Of a stretch of 64,000 nucleotides of DNA, positions 14,972 to 27,775 are shown piece by piece. Location of the stretch: NCBI RefSeq assembly GCF_050947875.1, contig NC_134572.1, forward strand, positions 161,828,920-161,892,919, written 5' to 3'. Each line of letters starts with the position of its first letter. Position 1 is the first letter of the stretch. This DNA comes from Dermacentor variabilis. Lineage: Eukaryota; Arthropoda; Arachnida; Ixodida; Ixodidae. The position numbers and the translations under genes were made by a program. The notes below the pieces were generated by a model. That model did not search any database and was not told the DNA's origin. It worked only from the letters and a program-made list of their open reading frames with translations.

Positions 14972-15961
14972 TCACGTGCTGGTGGCACAAGGAGGTTTTG
15001 GAGGACGTTGCGACGGCGCAGGAGAAGCTTGACCAACCTCCGCTTCTTTAGCCGCGTACACGTGAATGCGACAGTATATAGCGTGTCGCGTTCTCTAGCG
15101 TACCGCGCTAATTATGCGACGCGACGGCGTTTACACGTTCAGCATTCCTCCGCGTCCGACGAAACAAGCCGGACCCTCCTGCCGGCGATCTGCATTCCGC
15201 CTGTGAATGGAGGAGAGAGCTAGCGAACAGCGGCAGCGCCCCCCCCCCCCCCCCTCATCTCTCCCTCAAAAAGGCGATGCGCCAGCGTTAACGTGCGCCG
15301 CGTGAGACGACTGTCTCATCAATGCGATGCGCCTTCGTAGCGCGTTTTACGCTATAGAAATGCGATGTGACGCGGCAGATTGCGATTTTATGCCGCTGTT
15401 GTTAACATGTGCCCGGAACTAGCTACATCGGCTGTTTTCTTTGCCTTTTTGACACAGTCTGAATCCGAACGAAGCGGCCGGACATTGAAGCAGCGAGCCC
15501 GTGCTGTAGGCCTAGGCCAATCTGCGCTCACTCCGCAGCCCAACGCCATGGCTACCAAGCCATTAATGCAGAATTTATGGGTCCTGGTCGCGACCGCGCC
15601 GCAGCCAGAAACAGCTACGAGTGCTATTTGCAGACGATTGGACTAGACTCGAAGCTTTAGGGAGACGACTATGTTATTAAATTGCGTGTACGGACCCCCC
15701 TTTCCCGGTCCTTATTTTTCAGCACTCTTCTTGGGTCCTTTCCTACTCCCGCTTGTGTATATGACAGCAGGTCAGACGATACTAAATACGGCTGACATAT
15801 CTGATTTTGCTATAAAAGTTTTTTCCACTCTAAATATATGCCGTGCACCTACGAAACGAAAGCCGTGTCGTCCATCCTCTGCGGTTATTATACCTAGAAA
15901 GGGCCGTTAATATATCGAACCAAATACTAACGGTTCTTGCCGCGGACATGCCTATCTAGAG

Positions 15962-16000
<39 letters not shown>

Positions 16001-16643
16001 CATCAAGTTTACGGAAGCCATTTCTCGAAGTTCGAGGTTTCACCACACACAAACACGGCGCTATATGCTTCGGGAGATATACAACGGCTCTATGGACAGT
16101 ACACGCGGGTCTTGCAATCTTATTTTCATTTCGAATGACGAGCCTCGTCCTGCGTGGTCCTCTTGTATGCCGCATTTCCAGAAAGCACGCACGGCGAGGT
16201 CAATTCTGCGTCGTCAAGGGCAGCCGACCCTCGACCATATACCAGACAGCCTGCGAACTTTAAGATTTGTAAGAAACCCGAAACAGATGACACCGACGGA
16301 GTAGCGGGGAATAGCACTCATTTGTTTTCTAAAGCTCACTTTGAGAACGCGCCTTCGGGATGCATGCGCACTTTATTAACAATGATTTGCCCCGAGACCC
16401 GCACGCCAAGCAGGCACAGACTTGGAACAGCCATGACTGACAAGTAACAGATCCCAACGTATACTTTTTCAGCGAATTTGCATCCGTTTAAGAGATTGTT
16501 GATAGTGTCCCTGTGTATAGTGTTCATCCCACACGCACTCAGTGCTTACTCTCTCCCTTTGTTCTTCTTACTATTCCTTTCTCCCCCGCCCCCAGTGCAT
16601 GGTAGCAAACCGGGTGCTCTTCTGGTTGACCTTTCCTGTCCTT

Positions 16644-16687
<44 letters not shown>

Positions 16688-17214
16688 TGTTACGCATTTT
16701 CCCAGCTTAAGGTCGGAGACAGCTTATTCATACCCATGTGGCGTCGTTCTACCATTAAAATATATCCTATGGTAGGGTTGCATACCGACAGCGAAAATTT
16801 GTCGGAAATAGAATTTGCTTTTCGCACGACTTGACGCAAGATTCGCAAAACCGTAGAACGAGCCCGAATTCGTAAATTTTACGGAAAATTTGGGAGACTT
16901 TGGCAGCTAGGCTCTACAGCCAAAATCATTTTGCTCGAAGCGTCCGAATTCCCCAAAAACGGTCGAGCCACAATTTCCCGCCGTCCCTTCGACATCCCTC
17001 CCATAGCCAGGCAGAAAGCTTTGTTGGATGTTTAACACTATCCGAATCTACTTAAGAAAGCGAACACTCACTGTTACGCCGCTTGACTTCAGTACCAGCT
17101 TTCCATTTTCACATAATATTAGGGTAAAATGGCTCTAGATTAAAACGTTCTTGCAGCATCATTCATTACACTTTATGATTTTAAATTCTCAAGCACTCAT
17201 AGTTCTCTAAACAC
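14972..17214. other. Unannotated with (TA)n and (CT)n arrays
   Basis: Contains (TA)n at 15964-15997, (CT)n at 16645-16682 and a C homopolymer near 15240-15254. No gene or element end is recognised. Confidence 0.45.
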
Positions 17215-17945
17215 ACCAAGACAATTAGTCTCCGCGCATATTTATTTATTTTTTTCATTACTGGCATCCCTCTACGAGGGTTGTTACTGGGATGGTAAAA
17301 AAGTGAAAAGAAACATGCACTGTAGGTGGACAGAGACATCAAGGTTCCGCATAATCTTGCAAACACAGGACTAAAAGAAGTTAAAATACACGAACATTAC
17401 TTGTATTCGCTGTACATAGCTTAGAAACGTGCCACGCAGTTCAGCCACGGCCGACAAAAATAAAATAACAAGAAGTAACTGCGTAACGCATCACTGCTAG
17501 GAAGGTAAGGCTGTGTAATATAACTTCTTGTTGATTTTTTATTATTATTTATAACATACTGCGGTCAAGTACAGCAAGCAGGTGAGGTTGCACATGAGCA
17601 TGCATTACAACATTGTACCCATGTTAATAAACCAGTAGTACTAATCAAAGCATAAGTAATCCAACACACACAGGATCAACCCAGTTATCACGGATATTTG
17701 CAGAACGCTAAATATGGAAACAATTAAAGAAGGAATTATCATCCCTTATACACGCCGGTTTTATAAAAAGAAATTGCGCAGTTTCGCCAATTTGCGCGAA
17801 TGCGTTAACGTGCAATAAGCGAAGTACGAAAGAATTACACATCAAAGAGTGACTGGACTTCACTCTCAAATATCCTCGCACAATTAGATATGAAAACATG
17901 CTCGGGCAATGCATTCCACAGCGTGAAAAAAGAAACAATAATAAT
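17215..17945 (-). pseudogene. CR1-like LINE 3' remnant
   Basis: On the minus strand the 3' end shows an ACCCTCGTAGAGGGATGCCA stem-like block followed by an A/T-rich AAATAAATAAAT tail, as in CR1-like LINEs. Upstream, the frame around 17900 resembles the WNALPEHV-type C terminus of the reverse-transcriptase ORF. The coding part is broken by several stops. Confidence 0.5.
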
Positions 17946-19389
17946 AATCAATTAACATTGTGATTAACGCGAGCACTTCGTTTCCCTGGATGCCTTAAAT
18001 ACATTATCTTATCAATTTTTTTTTGTTGCCCTTGGAGCGCTTGAAAAAATATGCCTGCAATCGGTACGTTTGTTTACGCGTTTCCGACAGTTACTTCAGC
18101 ATTCGCGTGACTGAGCCTGTCCGTCCGTACCTACAGGAATCGTCGGATTTTTTTTTTTTTGTTGAAGTTATTTTTAACACAGATTACACGAGTAGTCCTT
18201 GCGAAAGGTTGCGCTCATGTTGAAAATGAGCAATCGGTAAACCAACAAAAGCGGTATGAACCGAGAAGGACAAATTGAGGCAAATACACACTCTGACTGT
18301 CATTCCCGTGGTGCAGGGTAAAGGACGAAAACTTGCACTTAGGGTATGTAGACACTATATATCCCCACGGTGCCCTCTGGGGCAACACAGACTAAACCGC
18401 AGATGGAACTATGGGGCTAGTCCGTCCGTCGTCCTCTTTCCTGCCTTTCTGCTGCGCTAATTCCGTCTCGAATAAAAAAAATATAAGCCGCTCGTTCTGA
18501 AACACAAGTTCTGATAATTCCTTCCGTCAACCCTTCAATATATGCGGCGCTGACGTCTGGGAAAGCCATAATTTACGACAGTCTGTCTTGCTGTAGCATC
18601 GTTTTCTGCGGCAACCAATCACTCAACACCCCCCCCCCCCCTCACCCCACCCCGCCCTGCCATCGTGCAAAAATATTCAACGAAAGCTGGTCGGTGACTG
18701 CAAAACGCAGTAAATCCTGAACAGATGAGGGCATCTGCAGGACATGCCGCAGGCTTTAATGCCGCAGTCCCATTATGGCACGACACAATGCGTCGCCGTA
18801 CACGCGCGGCGAATCCGTTATAATTACGACGATGTTTCAGCGTTCCTTTTGTTTCTTTCTTTTTTTTTTTTTGCGGGGCCAATCAGTCAGCGCGCGCTCG
18901 CCAGTCTATCCGCTCCTAGGTATAACAAGCGTTCCCTTCCACTCCCCCCCCCCCTCCCACCGAGGATGCAATAAATAACAAAATGACGACGAGTGCAGCA
19001 CGCATTCGAGCGGCCTTTTAGGGCAGGCGCCGCACGACTCGTACACACACACACACACTCGCCATGTACACTCGACAGTAACGACACCGCAAGAGTGGGC
19101 GCGCACGCATCGCGTCCTGGCGGCCGCCACTCGTGTGACCCACATGACCGCTGACCAGTGGCCGTCGACGCGAAAATGGCCCATTGTATATAACGCGGGC
19201 GGCCAACGACTCATCGCGAAACCCTCGCAGCTCTATATTCGCAGGCGCGTCGATTGAGACGTCCACGGACGGGGCTGACGTCTTCACTCAGCATGCGGCG
19301 AGATTGTGGGCGCGGTAATGGTGCTTGATGAGATTCGTGTATTTAGCGGTAGAGAACACCCACACCTTTTTTTGTTAGTTCCTTTTCAC
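17946..19389. other. Unannotated; possible TATA at 19185-19193
   Basis: Mixed sequence with homopolymer C at 18630-18642. TGTATATAA at 19185-19193 followed by GC-rich sequence could be a core promoter, but no transcript structure is visible. Confidence 0.35.
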
Positions 19390-19500
19390 CAATTCGGGGG
19401 TATTACGTGCCACAAACCACGATCTGCATACGAGGCAGGCCGTGGTGGGGAACTGCGGATTACTCTGTCTGACCACCTGGGTCAAACAAACCACGACTGC
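19390..19500 (-). mobile_element. Ruka-like SINE 3' part
   Basis: Reverse-complement matches to the SINE body: the GGTATTACGTGCCACAAACC end, a diverged CGTGGTGGGG block and GACCACCTGGGTC. The head is missing. Confidence 0.55.
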
Positions 19501-19844
19501 AACGGGGTGGCATTATTACATAATAAGGCGAAAAACAACTTCCCGCCGTCCTTAACCTACGCACCGCTCGGGCAGGCCGATTTTAATACGCCGCGCGCAA
19601 CCAAGGCAGTGGCGCGGGGGGGTTCGGACTAAGGTCACCGCGTGAGCACGAAGGCAGTGTGCACGCACGCGGTGCGGCGAGGGAAAACAAAAGACGGCGC
19701 CGCTACAGCCGACACACGGGAGCGCCGAACAAGGCCCCGGGCGCCATCGATCAAGTCGCGCCAGGTAACGACGCGCTCCGGCTAGAGAGAGAGAGAGAGT
19801 GGTCGCACCTTGGCGCACAAGCATACGCCGCGGAAGGAGCGGCA

Positions 19845-19883
<39 letters not shown>

Positions 19884-20600
19884 CGGACGATTAGGAACGG
19901 CTGCCACCGCTGGCTGACCAACAGCGGCAGCAGCTGATCGCCACCACCGCCGCCATCAGTCTCGTTGCGGCTGCGCCGTGCCCCCCATCTCGAGGCGGCA
20001 GCCGACTTTTCGACGTGCACGACGCGCATATGAGCAACGGTATGGCGCGCCGCGCGCTGTTCCCGGCCTAACGATAACCCAGTTCCCTCGCAGCCGGCGG
20101 CGAGCTGCTGCCAGTCGTTCGACCACGGAACTGCGGGCTGGGAGAATAAAGGCCCGCCATAGCCAGTAACACAGCCGCCGCCGCTGCGCTGCTGCCGCGG
20201 ACTGGTGTAGAACCACTCCGACACCACGATGCGTCCTCGGTCGGCCACCGGCTGACGCGCCAAGTTTGCCGACCACGCCAGCTTCCAGTTGCGTGTACGG
20301 TTGCGCCAACTCCGAGACGCCATTGACTACAATAAGGCGATTCCTTTGGCTTAAATTCTGGGGCTTTACTTTTATAATCCATCCCCTCACGACCAGCCGA
20401 TCCCGGCGATAACATAGCTGCTCGAACGACTGACGAAGCGCAAAAGGAATTGGGACAAAATCGTTAGGTATCTGCGCCCTCGTGACACCACGGACCTGGA
20501 TAGGAGAAAAAGATTATTTAAAATGAGTTACTTCGATGTAAGTTATATCCAAGGGGTCTTTAAAACCTCATTGGTTATATCAAGCTTCCTCGACAATAGT

Positions 20601-20604
<4 letters not shown>
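19501..20604. other. GC-rich island with (GA)n, no recognised gene
   Basis: (GA)n runs at 19784-19798 and 19852-19880. Open frames around 19750-20415 on both strands have no recognisable domain. Confidence 0.4.

Positions 20605-20687
<83 letters not shown>
20605..20687. repeat. (AT)n microsatellite
   Basis: About 83 bp of uninterrupted AT. Confidence 0.95.
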
Positions 20688-20688
<1 letters not shown>

Positions 20689-21128
20689 CGAGTGTTATTG
20701 TGAGACTAGGTATCTATCGTGTTTTCTATAAAGTAGTGCAATGTATTTTGCATCCAATTTCTAGTGATCATACTGTTTTTCCCGTTTATTCCCTTTATGC
20801 AGTACTGCAGCTCTCTATCTCTCTCCCTCTCTCTCTCTCTCTCTCAAAGAAGAATCTTTAGGCAAAATGGAAAAATGCGTCACTTGCGTGGCGTGGTTAC
20901 TTAGAGTCTGATTAGTCAGTATGCAGTGTATGACGTCGACGTTGCTCTCTGCTTTCCAAAAGTTAATTTTTTCGCTTCATGCACGAATTATACGTGTCAC
21001 GATAAAGGACCCGAGGTGGTGAAAGTTACCCCGGAGCCCTTTGCAGGGACTTTTCCCACTGCACACGGTTTGCTCTGCGACGGAAAATCCCATAGGTTGT
21101 CCACGGAGTTCAAGTAGCGTGTCTATAA

Positions 21129-21269
21129 TGAGTGAGTGAGTGAATAAACTTTATTGTAGGTCCGGCGAGTACGCGAACTCGTCGCGCACCCGGCTAGTCC
21201 CACGTCGGGACCGGCAGGTCTAGCCCACCGGCCCGGTCGGCCGGACGGCCAGGATTTGATTTTAAAGAA
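21129..21269 (-). mobile_element. 5'-truncated LINE 3' end with 16-bp target-site duplication
   Basis: On the minus strand the insert ends with an AATAAAG signal followed by TTTATTCACTCACTCACTC, a (TCAC)n tail typical of tick RNase H LINEs. It is flanked by identical copies of AGTAGCGTGTCTATAA at 21113-21128 and 21270-21285. Only the last 140 bp were integrated, which is a classic truncated target-primed insertion. Confidence 0.85.
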
Positions 21270-21399
21270 AGTAGCGTGTCTATAAAATTACGGCTTCACG
21301 CTTTCGACCGATACCGACTGTGGTTTATATGTATAGGCAAGAAAGAACTTGAAGAACGCAAACTGGACTACATAAGATGCCGCAATGCCTACCCAAAAC

Positions 21400-21625
21400 T
21401 AACCCGCCGTGGTTGCTTACTGACTATAGCGTAGGGCAGCTAAGCACGAGGTCGGGGAATCGAATCTCGGCAGCGCGAAAACACCCGTGTACTTCAGGTA
21501 GATTTAGGTGCACGTTAACGAACCCCAAGTGGTCCAAATTTTCCGGAGTTCCCTATGACGGCGTGCCTCATAATCAGATCGTGGTTTTGGTACTTAAAAC
21601 GCCACAACTTAATTTTTATATAAGA
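21400..21625 (+). mobile_element. tRNA-derived SINE (Ruka-like), near full length
   Basis: It starts with a CCGCCGTGGTTGCTTA head and a B-box-like GGGAATCGAATCTCGG. It continues through AGGTGCACGTTAACGAACCC, AAGTGGTCCAAATTTTCCGG, GACGGCGTGCCTCATAATCA and GTGGTTTTGGTACTTAAAAC, ending in an A/T-rich tail. This is the best-preserved SINE copy in the window. Confidence 0.85.
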
Positions 21626-23320
21626 CTATGTCATAAGGTTGTCGTTAATTCCCCCTGTGCATATCACTCTAGAGCCTCATCATAAAACATGTCGGGATAG
21701 CAACGCATTTGGAACATGTCGGGAGAGGGATGTAAGTAAAGAAAGCTTGTTTTTAAAAATTGGAAACAAGAAAGGCACCTTCTGTGTTGCTACAGAGCCT
21801 CTTCAGCTGGCACCACTTCCCAAACGTGCACAGTGACGGCATCAGCGCACGTGGTCACATAATTGGCACTTCCCTCCGTGATGGATCAAAGGGCTGTGGC
21901 ACAATAGGGCTCAGACACAAGGTCACAGGTTCGAACAGCGGTTGCGATTCAATCGGCGTAGCGTACACCGACCATAGTTTCGTGCAATATTCGTCGTCCG
22001 CGAGGAGACGCTCGCCTCGTTCCAGCTTGTGCAACTCGGTTCCGTCGTGTTTCAAGTTAGTGTCCGGCGTAATTCCCGAGCACGAAGGCTGTGGGCGGTG
22101 GGGCGCTTCGGCGTTTGGGGCTAACGGTGTATCGTCTGCTCTGTCCGATGACTTGCGCGAAAAGGAGGGACTGCAGTAAAGTACACTCTGCGCATACCTA
22201 CGTCACGCACTAGATTTAGCTATTCTGAGAACGCTCGAAGAACATGTGCACTGATCTCGCACAAGTACAAAGGGTTCGACCGACCCCGTCTTGTTATGCA
22301 AAGAAAAAAGAAAGGAAAGAAAAGCAATCTGAGAACTCGGAACTGAACTCGCGAGGTATACGGGGTGGACCCATCACCCATATTGCAAGGACAAGGGCGG
22401 ATAAAGAACAAAAAGAAAACAAATATCCAATAAAACAACTACCTACTTCCGTTAACAGGCAAAAAGCAGGTAATGAACTAAAGTTCGTTCGAACTGGCCA
22501 ATCTCGCCAAGTACAATAAGCCCGCGGGCCCACGGAAACTGACCGTCGAGAGTCGAAAACCTGCGAGTGCCGTTGCTCATGGTTGGTGGGTGAGACTGCC
22601 TTCCCCTGCGTCTTCATGCTCTTGCACAATATGCGAATGATATAAGCCCTTGACATGCCATTAATGTAATTAGGGCTTCCACCCGCACAGACAAAAAAGA
22701 AAGCAAAACAAGAAAACTCTTCACGTTAGTATCTGGTTTCGTCACATAAACAGTTCCTATGCGTGAGAGAGATGAAAGGAGAAAAAGCAGGGGCGTTAGC
22801 GGAGACAGAAAATCTTGTTTGCCTCCCTTGTCTACGGAGAGGCAGACAGAAAAGACGAGACTTTCAGAATACGGAACGCAAGCTCGGTCTTGTACCCAAG
22901 CAGTCTGTGTACGCAAGCGGCAAGCAAACGTTTTGCGTGCTCTAACATACATGCCTCTAAGCAAAGAAACAGCCGTCGATATACTTGTGTATATCGTCCT
23001 TAACTAAGAAGTGCAACAATGCATACCGCAGCACCCTGTACTGCGACGGCTGGTGCGGTAGTCACCCTAAAAACGGTTCGTTTCGAAAGTGGTTGATCAC
23101 CTATACGGCGAACGAGCTGAATTCTCGCAAGGACAGGTTTTGATTGGCCTCGTACATGCTTTGTCTTGCCAGACGATAAAAAAGAAATATACCATGCACG
23201 GTCAGGCACTTATCCGTACGGTAATATGGCATGGCGGAGAGAGAGAGAAAGAGAAACTAGGACTTGAACGCTTGCAAGGCTCCGGCGGGAAAGAAAGCCA
23301 GCGCCCGTACAAAAAGCTCT
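21626..23320. other. Unannotated; open frames without recognised domain
   Basis: The 139-aa plus frame from 21760 contains no motif I recognise. No splice-bounded exon or element end can be supported. Confidence 0.35.
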
Positions 23321-23440
23321 GACGCTAGAATTGCTAGTAAGAGAAAATTGCAACCGATCCTGGCGCTGGTCCTATTACTAGCGAAGGCGACCGGCCAGTG
23401 GTAAACAGCACATACAAACAAGACTTTCTGTGAATTCCGC
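23321..23440. repeat. Dispersed repeat, copy 1 of 3
   Basis: Shares AGAATTGCT and TAAGAGAAAATTGCAACCGATCCTG-like sequence followed by GCGACCGGCCAGTGG and a GTGAATTC block with the copies at 23830-23920 and 24448-24560. All three are in direct orientation. The family is unknown to me. Confidence 0.6.
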
Positions 23441-23829
23441 CAAGTACTGCGGAATGGATGTATGCGTCGCCCTCGGCCCTTTCGACACGGGGCGATTTCG
23501 CGCAACATTTCGCACACGCGACGCCGTTGGTGCGGGAAGTGTACCATCGCATTCTTCGTGCGTAAGAGAGTTCGGCGTTCTGGAAAGATGAATTTTCCAG
23601 CGAAATCGCACATGCAGTGTGCATGGGGGATGAATAATCATAGGGCTCCCCGGGAGCTCGACAGACGCATCAGGATGGCGTGCCCGCTCGTGTTTTTTTT
23701 TTCTTTTTTTTTCTTTTTTTCATGATAAAAATGAAATCTGAATAATAAAAAAAAAAGACATTTAAGAAAGCCAACTTTTTATTCTGCTTTGCGGGATAGG
23801 AATATTGGAGGCCCCTATTCAGTGAAACG

Positions 23830-23920
23830 TTCTTACGCCAGAATTGCTCGCAACAGCATATGCCATGGCTTAACATTATGTTGGACATGTCATTTGCGAA
23901 AGCGGCCAGCCACTGCCCCG
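23830..23920. repeat. Dispersed repeat, copy 2 of 3 (most diverged)
   Basis: TTCTTACGCCAGAATTGCTCG followed by a GTTGGACATGTCATTTGCGA block and GCGGCCAGCCACTG. These correspond to the other two copies with more substitutions. Confidence 0.5.
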
Positions 23921-24447
23921 AGCAGCACATACGAAAGAAAAAAAAGTTCAGTTTCACGAGGGCTTTCGTGCATCGGCAGGAACGTGTGGCGACGTTGACG
24001 TCATCGAGGAAGCAGAGCGGAGCCCGTGCAGCATATACACGAACATGCGGCGGATATAACGCAGTTCGGATATAGTGAATGGCTTGAAATGGATAGCGTG
24101 AAGGGCTTCTTTTTTTTTAAGTCCTGGGTAGATACCGCAATAATTTATTATGCGTGCGCAAGACCTCCCGTACAACGAAGGAATACACTGCACGTTTATA
24201 GTGAAACTTTCCAAACGACCTCAGTATAGGAAGTAGTGTCACCGTTTACAGTAAAGCGTTTAACCGTGCGGAGGCGTTGCAGGCTACGGGATCATGCTTC
24301 GGATATAGTGGAGGGCATAAGTACTAAGCTAGGAATAGCGAAGCGTGCGAAAATGCCTACGGTATAGCGAAGTGTTCGCATAATATGCAGCGAAGCATTC
24401 GCAAAGACTGAAGTAGACATGAGGGTCGCTATTCACAAATAGCTCTT

Positions 24448-24560
24448 ACGCCAGAGTTCTTCGTAAGAGCGAATTTCGGGCAATCCTGATGCTGGACGTA
24501 TTATTATCAAAGGCGACCGGCCAATGGCAAAGAACACTTACGAGCAAATAGTTTCGTGAA
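24448..24560. repeat. Dispersed repeat, copy 3 of 3
   Basis: Contains TCTTACGCCAGAGTTCTTCG-like sequence, CAATCCTGATGCTGGACGTA and GGCGACCGGCCAATGGCAAA, then GTGAATTC. It matches copy 1 across about 110 bp. Confidence 0.6.
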
Positions 24561-26468
24561 TTCTATCCAAAGGTATTTCCTATAAGGTGTGCAAACCAGA
24601 CCGCAAGTGCAACTTACGAGTACACTGCAGATGACGAAACGTTTCAGTGCATCTCGGGTATGGCGTACAAGTAGCACTAGACATAGCAGAACATCTTGAA
24701 GTCGCTTTCGAAGTTTGAGAAACACTTGGTAAAATTTCAGGTATGTTTTCCTTACCATTCTTACTTCATCGGTTTACGCCATATATAAAAAAAATAATAA
24801 TCGCACAGTTGCTAAAGAAACCCTTAGATTTTTTTCTGGTTGATATAGCTGCGCTCACTTTGTGTATTCGTTGCCAAAATCTTTGCATGCACCTGCGAAG
24901 GATTTTCTTTTTTGTTTCGTTTGTCGAAGTGGACTGGACTGATTAAGCCTACGACAAGACGGCTTCTCGACGGCTTCTCGCTGCAAGCGCTCGCCAACGC
25001 GAAAATCGCAAGCGCGCTAATCACAGGTACACGTGCGGCAATCACCAGCACCGAAAAGGCGCAGCCCAAAGCATCGGCTCACGTGAAACATGCATTACGC
25101 GACAAACTTTTGTCGGACCTGCGTTAGAGGAGAATAATTTGGAAGCCCTCAATGGCTCGGCCAGTGAGGAACAAAAAACTATATCTAGGGCACAGCTCGC
25201 CCGACGATGATCACGCGCAGAAAGAGCCCGTGCACCTGTCTCGCGTCCGGCACGGCAGATGCGAAGCGTGCGCCAAACTGCACGCGCGCTATTACACCGA
25301 AAGTACCCGCCAATTGCAGTCCGTGCCGCGCTTGCTAATCTCGTTGGCTGACGCCCACCCCCGTGGAAATGCCCCCCATTCGTATCACTCGTGCAAGTCA
25401 GCCATTACGAGTGGCTGCTCAGACAACCTACCAACAGGACGAGACTGGTTAGACAACAAAGTGCGATCCTCGCTTTGAGGAGCGGGCAATAACGAACGCA
25501 GGGAAAAGGACATAAAAAGATAGTGTGATTGGTCAGCCTAGTTTTTTTTTTCTTTTTTTTTTCCCCAGACTGCGCGCGTTGAGCGCTTAGAAATGTCAGG
25601 TTCGGTAGCACGCGGAGCGCTCCGTAAATTAGCGACAACGGAAGCACAGCGCTTCTTTCAAGAAGCGAACGTCGGGAATTGAAAGCACGCGAACACTGCA
25701 GAGAAGGCGTTACAAACTTACCCGCCGGCATCGGGTACTGGCAGTCGGAAGTTCAAATATCACGCCGCCGGACCTCGGAGTCGATGCGCCAAAAGCAGAC
25801 GACGCGCGCACACAACAAATGAAGCCGACTATTCCGCGCACACTCGTAATCCACGGCTGTGCACGCCAAGAGGTGTCGCCGCGCACACACTTGCCGCCGG
25901 CGGCCGCAGAGGCTCACGAAATTCTTGCGAGCAGACGCGACGGGCGCAGATCAGACGAAATCCAGAGCACGCTCCGCTCCTAACAACGGCGCCGTCCGGT
26001 CGCCAGCGACCATTTTGAAGCCGCGGACGGACGCCGCCGCATCGCCGGCGGTCGCCGGGCGCGCTGCCAAGACTTTCGCCGGCCGCTCAGCCACTTGTTC
26101 GCATCCTCCGAGCTCTAACCCCACGATCGACGCTGACGACACGCTAGGATCACAGCACCGACGCACGAACACAAAGCCAAAACTTGACAGGCAACAACCG
26201 CCAATGCAAACTGGACGGTCCACGCTCGACGATCGCTTGCGCTGTTTGCAAGTCTGCGGCGGCGGCGTCTGCGCTTCGCGTTCTTTACCAAAGAGGGCGC
26301 GCGCGGCGCAAGCGATGTCGGTGCTTTCTCATTGGTCGTCCTCATCCGGTTTTTTTTTTTTTTCGGTTGGCGCTCTCTCGTTTTTCTCGAAATGAGCGTC
26401 TGCTTTCCCACCAGCTGGCAACGTGCGCTGTGGAGAAGAAGGCCTGCAGGCGGAAAGGAGGCGGCATC
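24561..26468. other. Mixed then CpG-rich sequence upstream of a candidate first exon
   Basis: 25840-26460 is GC/CpG-rich with a CATTGG box near 26328 and a GACCATTTTG YY1-like site near 26009. This is compatible with a TATA-less promoter for the candidate exon at 26469. No protein is recognised in 24561-25840. Confidence 0.35.
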
Positions 26469-26506
26469 ATGAGCGTGATTTTCGGCAGCGGAAAAAGTCC
26501 ATATGG
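26469..26506 (+). CDS. Candidate first coding exon (12 codons plus 2 nt)
   Basis: ATG at 26469 opens a short frame reading MSVIFGSGKSPY and runs directly into a consensus splice donor, GGTAAGAG, at 26507, leaving phase 2. It lies just downstream of a CpG-rich block with CCAAT-type and YY1-like sites, the usual setting of a housekeeping-type first exon. I do not recognise the protein and find no convincing next exon in the window. It may therefore belong to a gene with long introns extending beyond what I can see, or be coincidental. Confidence 0.3.
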
Positions 26507-26514
26507 GTAAGAGC

Positions 26515-27775
26515 TTGATTTATGGCAGGGATTTGCTCTACTGCGACGTCCACACGGCTGTGTATGTGTTTTGCTTTCGTTTCTTTCTTTTATTTTATTT
26601 GGGGGGGGGTTGAGGGGGGGGCGGAAGCAAATGCTGCCGCGTTGTGCTCATACACAGTGGCAGGCGTGCACGTTCGCTCAGGTCTTGATTTATGCCCGTC
26701 CTGCGCCCTGTCCGACAATTTCTCAGGACTAAGGTGCTGACAGGGTGATAAGTTAGGGGCTACTCTTGAGAAGAAAATTATTATAATAACGTCATCGAAG
26801 GCGGCGGTTTACGCCCAACGTGGATATACGAGAATAAGGTTCGTTGGAATTGCGTGACAGATGCCGGTTTTATATCGGAGTTCGCTGATACCGGCGACTT
26901 TGGGAAATGGGAGAGTCGCGACGGGCGCTGCATGTGGTCGTAAAGAGCCGCGATACTCGGCGTGCCCCTCCATGGTTTAGACGAGCAGGGGTATAAGTTT
27001 CGCAGGGATTATTCTTTACAATGTATGAGCGGGCATTTCTCGAGCGAATTGAAGGAGCGCTCCTTGTGAGTATGAGATCAAGTATCGGGTAAATCTTGCT
27101 ACATATGCGTGCCTGCCGCAAAGAGTTTCCGGCACAAAAGTCGCCTGGCGTATTACGTACATTTGTTGCGCAAAATGATCTACGCGACTCGCAAAATGTT
27201 CCTAGGATGCTTTGGAGCCACTGCGATACAGCAAGGAAGGTAGTCGTGCTCAACATGCTCGGAAGACTTGTATTCATCGGCAGATAGAGTTTTATTTGTT
27301 TCGGCTATTTAAGGTGCCTGAACTGCCCCGGCAAGTTGAGTTTCACATGAGCGGTGGACGCGTTACAAAAAGAAATGTTGAAAGATGCAGCTGTAACCAA
27401 AATAATGTATATCAATAAATACAAAGCAATAGAGATCGACTTGAGGGAGGGTATGCGTAAGTCATCAAGTTCGTGATCACAAGCATGGCAATGAACTAAA
27501 CAGACTAAAGAAATCGGTAAATATAATCATATAGGTAAGAATTAATGTGAACGTGAACTGCGAAAATAAACAGGGTCCGCCGTATGTAAACATTCTAGAA
27601 ACGTCTATCCAAAAGCACATCAGCGTCCTGTAAGGAAATAAAACTAAAATGAAATCAACAATAAAGACGATCAGTGGCACTTTTTTTTAAAAATTACGTG
27701 TGGCTGATAATGAGTTAGATAACGCTAACAGAAATTGCATTCCACTCCTCCCCCCCCCCCCCACCCAGTGGCTGT
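26515..27775. other. Unannotated
   Basis: Open frames on both strands at 26870-27290 have no recognisable domain. 27420-27700 is AT-rich and silent. A C homopolymer lies at 27751-27762. Confidence 0.35.
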
